A stretch of 8,088 nt of DNA, taken from Planctomycetaceae bacterium. GTDB lineage: Bacteria > Planctomycetota > Planctomycetia > Pirellulales > Thermoguttaceae. Each line of letters begins with the position of its first letter. Positions within the stretch are counted from its first letter, which is position 1. Made by a program: the position numbers and the translations under genes. Location: positions 1 through 8,088 of the forward strand of contig DOEZ01000720.1 of NCBI GenBank assembly GCA_003532715.1. The letters are read 5' to 3'. The notes beneath the pieces are model-generated. The model saw only the letters and a list, made by a program, of their open reading frames with translations, searched no databases and had not been told where the DNA came from. Shown here one piece after another: positions 6,275-8,088 of this stretch.

Positions 6275-6926
6275 GACCCAACCGGATATGTGGGAGAACG
6301 CGTTGTTTCGTCGTCGGAGGATGCGGTTGGATTCCGCCAGTCGCGGGGCTGTCGGCCAATCTCGCCCAACGCCTCCTCAACATAGCTTGCTCATGCCGCC
6401 TGCAAGTCGCTCGACCGGAACCGAGCAGGGTCCAATACGGTCATTCGACTCGCTTGCCTCCGGTTTGAATGTCAATAAGTATCTGTGATTCGGACTGCGA
6501 TCCTTAGCCGGGCGTCGGCCACCCGAAGCATTCGGTTCATTCGCCCCGATCCGGCCGGCAACTCAAGTGAGGAATTGTAACACTCCGCTCGATCGACACA
6601 ATTGCCATTTCCGGAGTGGACCACGAACCACCCGGTCTGCGGGATAGATGAGAAACCGGCTGCCGCCGGCAAAACACCATCGCTCTCGATGGCCTCGTCA
6701 AGAATCTGGCGACAAAGCCGATCGGACCCCCAATTTGGGATTGCACTAACGCCGAAGCACTCTAGAATTGCAGGATTCGGATGGTGTTTGGCTCGCGACA
6801 CCCACGCGACGCTCGACCGAGGATCAGTGTGTTCGGCGAGCCAATGCTGGGTTTCGATTGCCCCTGCCCGGGTGGGAAGCATGATGCGTCTCGTCCGGTG
6901 AGTCCCCTTTCCCCAAGGATTATTCC
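6275..6926. other. Divergent intergenic region between topA and the SurA/PpiD-like gene
   Basis: About 650 bases separate the two divergent starts, which is long for such a compact window. The middle is visibly less GC-rich than the genes on either side. Both strands contain open frames (minus 6472-6933, 153 codons; plus 6602-6901, 99 codons), but neither product looks like a known family. The minus frame overlaps the start of the downstream gene, and a stretch of its codons that I counted has a lower share of G/C at third positions than the real genes. The region must hold the promoters for both flanking genes. I cannot point to a convincing -35/-10 pair, tRNA or known small RNA. It could contain leader RNA or a decayed gene. 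Confidence 0.5.
6915..6919 (+). promoter_or_regulatory. Ribosome binding site of the SurA/PpiD-like gene
   Basis: AAGGA lies 7 bases before the ATG at 6927, good spacing for translation initiation. It fixes the start of the partial gene that follows and argues against a minus-strand gene beginning at 6933. Confidence 0.7.
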
Positions 6927-8088
6927 ATGGCAAGTCCGTTTCACGTTTTCCGCAAACATCAGAAGTTCTTGATTGCCACGCTCTGTCTCATGGCGATCAT
7001 CGCTTTCGTCTTTCTGGACCTGATCGGCAAGGCGGTCGGGACGGCGAAAGTCGCGAATCCCGTCGTAGTGACGACCAAAAAATACGGCGACCTGGAGCGA
7101 AGCGACGTGGACTACCTTCGGGAAACGCGCCGACGGCTACTCGTCTTCCTCCGAGGCGTCGCCAGCGCGGCCTCCGAGGGAGACCAAATGGCCGTATTGA
7201 CCAAAGACCGTTTTCAAATCGGACCGTTGATGCTCAACGATCCGAGTCCCGAGGCGGCGGTTAATCAGTGGCTCCTGGTGCAACATGCGAAAGAACTTGG
7301 CATGGTCGTCAGCGACGACACCGTCACCCGGTATCTGCGCGAGTTGGCCGACAACCGTCTGAATCGGAAAGATTACGAAAAACTCTATGGCCACTTCCAC
7401 TTGAACGAAAACGTCGTCTACGACACGCTGCACGACGCGATTCTCGCCGCCAACGTGGTCGGTATGTTCGATGTCGGGTTGGAAGGCGCCACGCCCGGAC
7501 AACGTTGGGATTACTACCAACGACTCTATCGCAAGCTCGATCTCGAAGTCGCCCCGGTCGAAGTGGCTCAATTCGTCGAGAAGATCGACGATCCGGGCGA
7601 CGAGGAGTTGAAGGCGTTCTTCGAAGAGCATAAGAACCAGTTTCCCCTGGCCGGGTCGCCCGAGCTGGGCTTTAAAATCCCGCGCCGCGTGAACATCCAA
7701 TACGTCAAGGCCGAATTCGAGACCTTTGCCAACCCGGACGAAATCTCGGACGAGGAAATCGAGGCGTACTACCTGGAAAACCGCGACGAATTCCGACGCG
7801 TGCGTCTCCCGTCGCTCGAGTCGGACGAACCGTTGTCACCCGAACCGGGCAAGACCGAACCGTCCGAAACGAAACCCGAGACGGCTCCGCAAGAGACGCC
7901 GCCGGCCGCGACGGTCCCCGAGGCCGAGAAAACGACCGAGCAGACTCCCGCGCAAGACACACCGAAAACCGACCCCGCCGGCGACGCGCCGTCGGCAACC
8001 CCGTCGAGCGAGCCAGCGACGAAACCCACGACGGAACCAGCGGTCGAACCCACGGCTGAACCGGCGGTTGAGCCCACGGCTGAGCCAG
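6927..8088 (+). CDS. Membrane-anchored SurA/PpiD-like folding factor (3'-truncated)
   Basis: The window holds 387 codons from the ATG with no stop, so the gene continues past the right edge. The N-terminus is short and basic (MASPFHVFRKHQK), followed by one membrane helix (residues 14-33), giving an N-in topology with the bulk outside the cytoplasmic membrane, as in PpiD. A helical SurA_N-like chaperone region follows (about 95-185, including AAVNQWLLVQHAKELGMVVS at 110-129 and YLRELADNRLNRKDYEKLYG at 136-155). Residues 225-290 hold two E-E-[LI]-x-A-[FY]-[FY] segments, each with an E-x-[HN]-x-[ND]-x-F continuation (ELKAFFEEHKNQF, EIEAYYLENRDEF), typical of SurA/PpiD-like proteins in planctomycetes. 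From about residue 295 the sequence becomes a Pro/Glu/Thr/Ala-rich low-complexity segment that runs to the window end. A parvulin (PpiC) domain, if present, would lie beyond it and cannot be seen, so isomerase activity is unconfirmed. Confidence 0.75.
   Translation, partial: MASPFHVFRKHQKFLIATLCLMAIIAFVFLDLIGKAVGTAKVANPVVVTTKKYGDLERSDVDYLRETRRRLLVFLRGVASAASEGDQMAVLTKDRFQIGPLMLNDPSPEAAVNQWLLVQHAKELGMVVSDDTVTRYLRELADNRLNRKDYEKLYGHFHLNENVVYDTLHDAILAANVVGMFDVGLEGATPGQRWDYYQRLYRKLDLEVAPVEVAQFVEKIDDPGDEELKAFFEEHKNQFPLAGSPELGFKIPRRVNIQYVKAEFETFANPDEISDEEIEAYYLENRDEFRRVRLPSLESDEPLSPEPGKTEPSETKPETAPQETPPAATVPEAEKTTEQTPAQDTPKTDPAGDAPSATPSSEPATKPTTEPAVEPTAEPAVEPTAEP
8010..8088 (+). repeat. In-frame 24-bp tandem repeat (EPAVEPTA-type octapeptide)
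   Basis: Three units of 24 bases follow each other in frame: 8010-8033 (EPATKPTT), 8034-8057 (EPAVEPTA) and 8058-8081 (EPAVEPTA). A fourth begins at 8082 (EP...) and is cut by the window end. The two identical peptide units differ in DNA at third codon positions (for example GAA/GAG and CCA/CCG), so they are not a very recent duplication. The array lies in the low-complexity segment of the SurA/PpiD-like protein and probably forms an extended, flexible linker. Confidence 0.85.

Noticed and set aside
6480..6600. Possible tRNA or small stable RNA gene
   Set aside because: I could not build a cloverleaf or find the conserved motifs of tRNA, SRP RNA, tmRNA or RNase P RNA.
6472..6933. 153-codon minus-strand frame in the topA/SurA-like intergenic region
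   Set aside because: Its start overlaps the well-supported ATG and ribosome-binding site of the plus-strand gene. Its third-position G/C share is lower than in the real genes, and the product matches nothing I know. Kept only as a possible remnant in the intergenic entry.

Overview
The window is GC-rich, densely coding bacterial DNA. It most resembles a planctomycete, probably Pirellulales-like. That call is an inference from three things: the DUF3616 protein, the large membrane-anchored SurA/PpiD-like protein with an acidic proline-rich insert, and the short palindromic repeats between genes. No rRNA, tRNA, CRISPR array, transposase or phage gene was recognised.

Layout. Bases 1-1417 (+) hold the 3' part of a nitroreductase-family gene, followed 14 bases later by a small multi-pass membrane protein with a cysteine-bearing C-terminal tail. 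Bases 1437-1740 hold no credible gene but are packed with hairpins. Their main part (1533-1740) is one nested inverted repeat: two homologous half-units face each other, and each carries its own small palindromes. Next comes acpS (1792-2187, +), followed by a second, unrelated palindromic repeat (2215-2316). Bases 2335-6274 on the minus strand hold topA, then a DUF3616 protein 61 bases downstream that may share its transcript. A divergent intergenic region of about 650 bases (6275-6926) leads to a plus-strand gene, cut by the window end, for a membrane-anchored SurA/PpiD-like folding factor.

How the genes relate. They are mostly housekeeping genes with no obvious common pathway. AcpS activates acyl carrier protein for lipid synthesis. 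TopA removes negative supercoils. The SurA/PpiD-like protein probably assists folding of exported proteins. The nitroreductase is a flavin oxidoreductase of unknown substrate. The DUF3616 and four-helix membrane proteins are of unknown function.

I do not see a defence system, biosynthetic cluster or other new multi-gene system here. The most unusual structure is the nested inverted repeat at 1533-1740. Lesser points of interest are the zinc-finger-free, repeat-rich C-terminus of TopA and the in-frame 24-bp repeat at the right edge.
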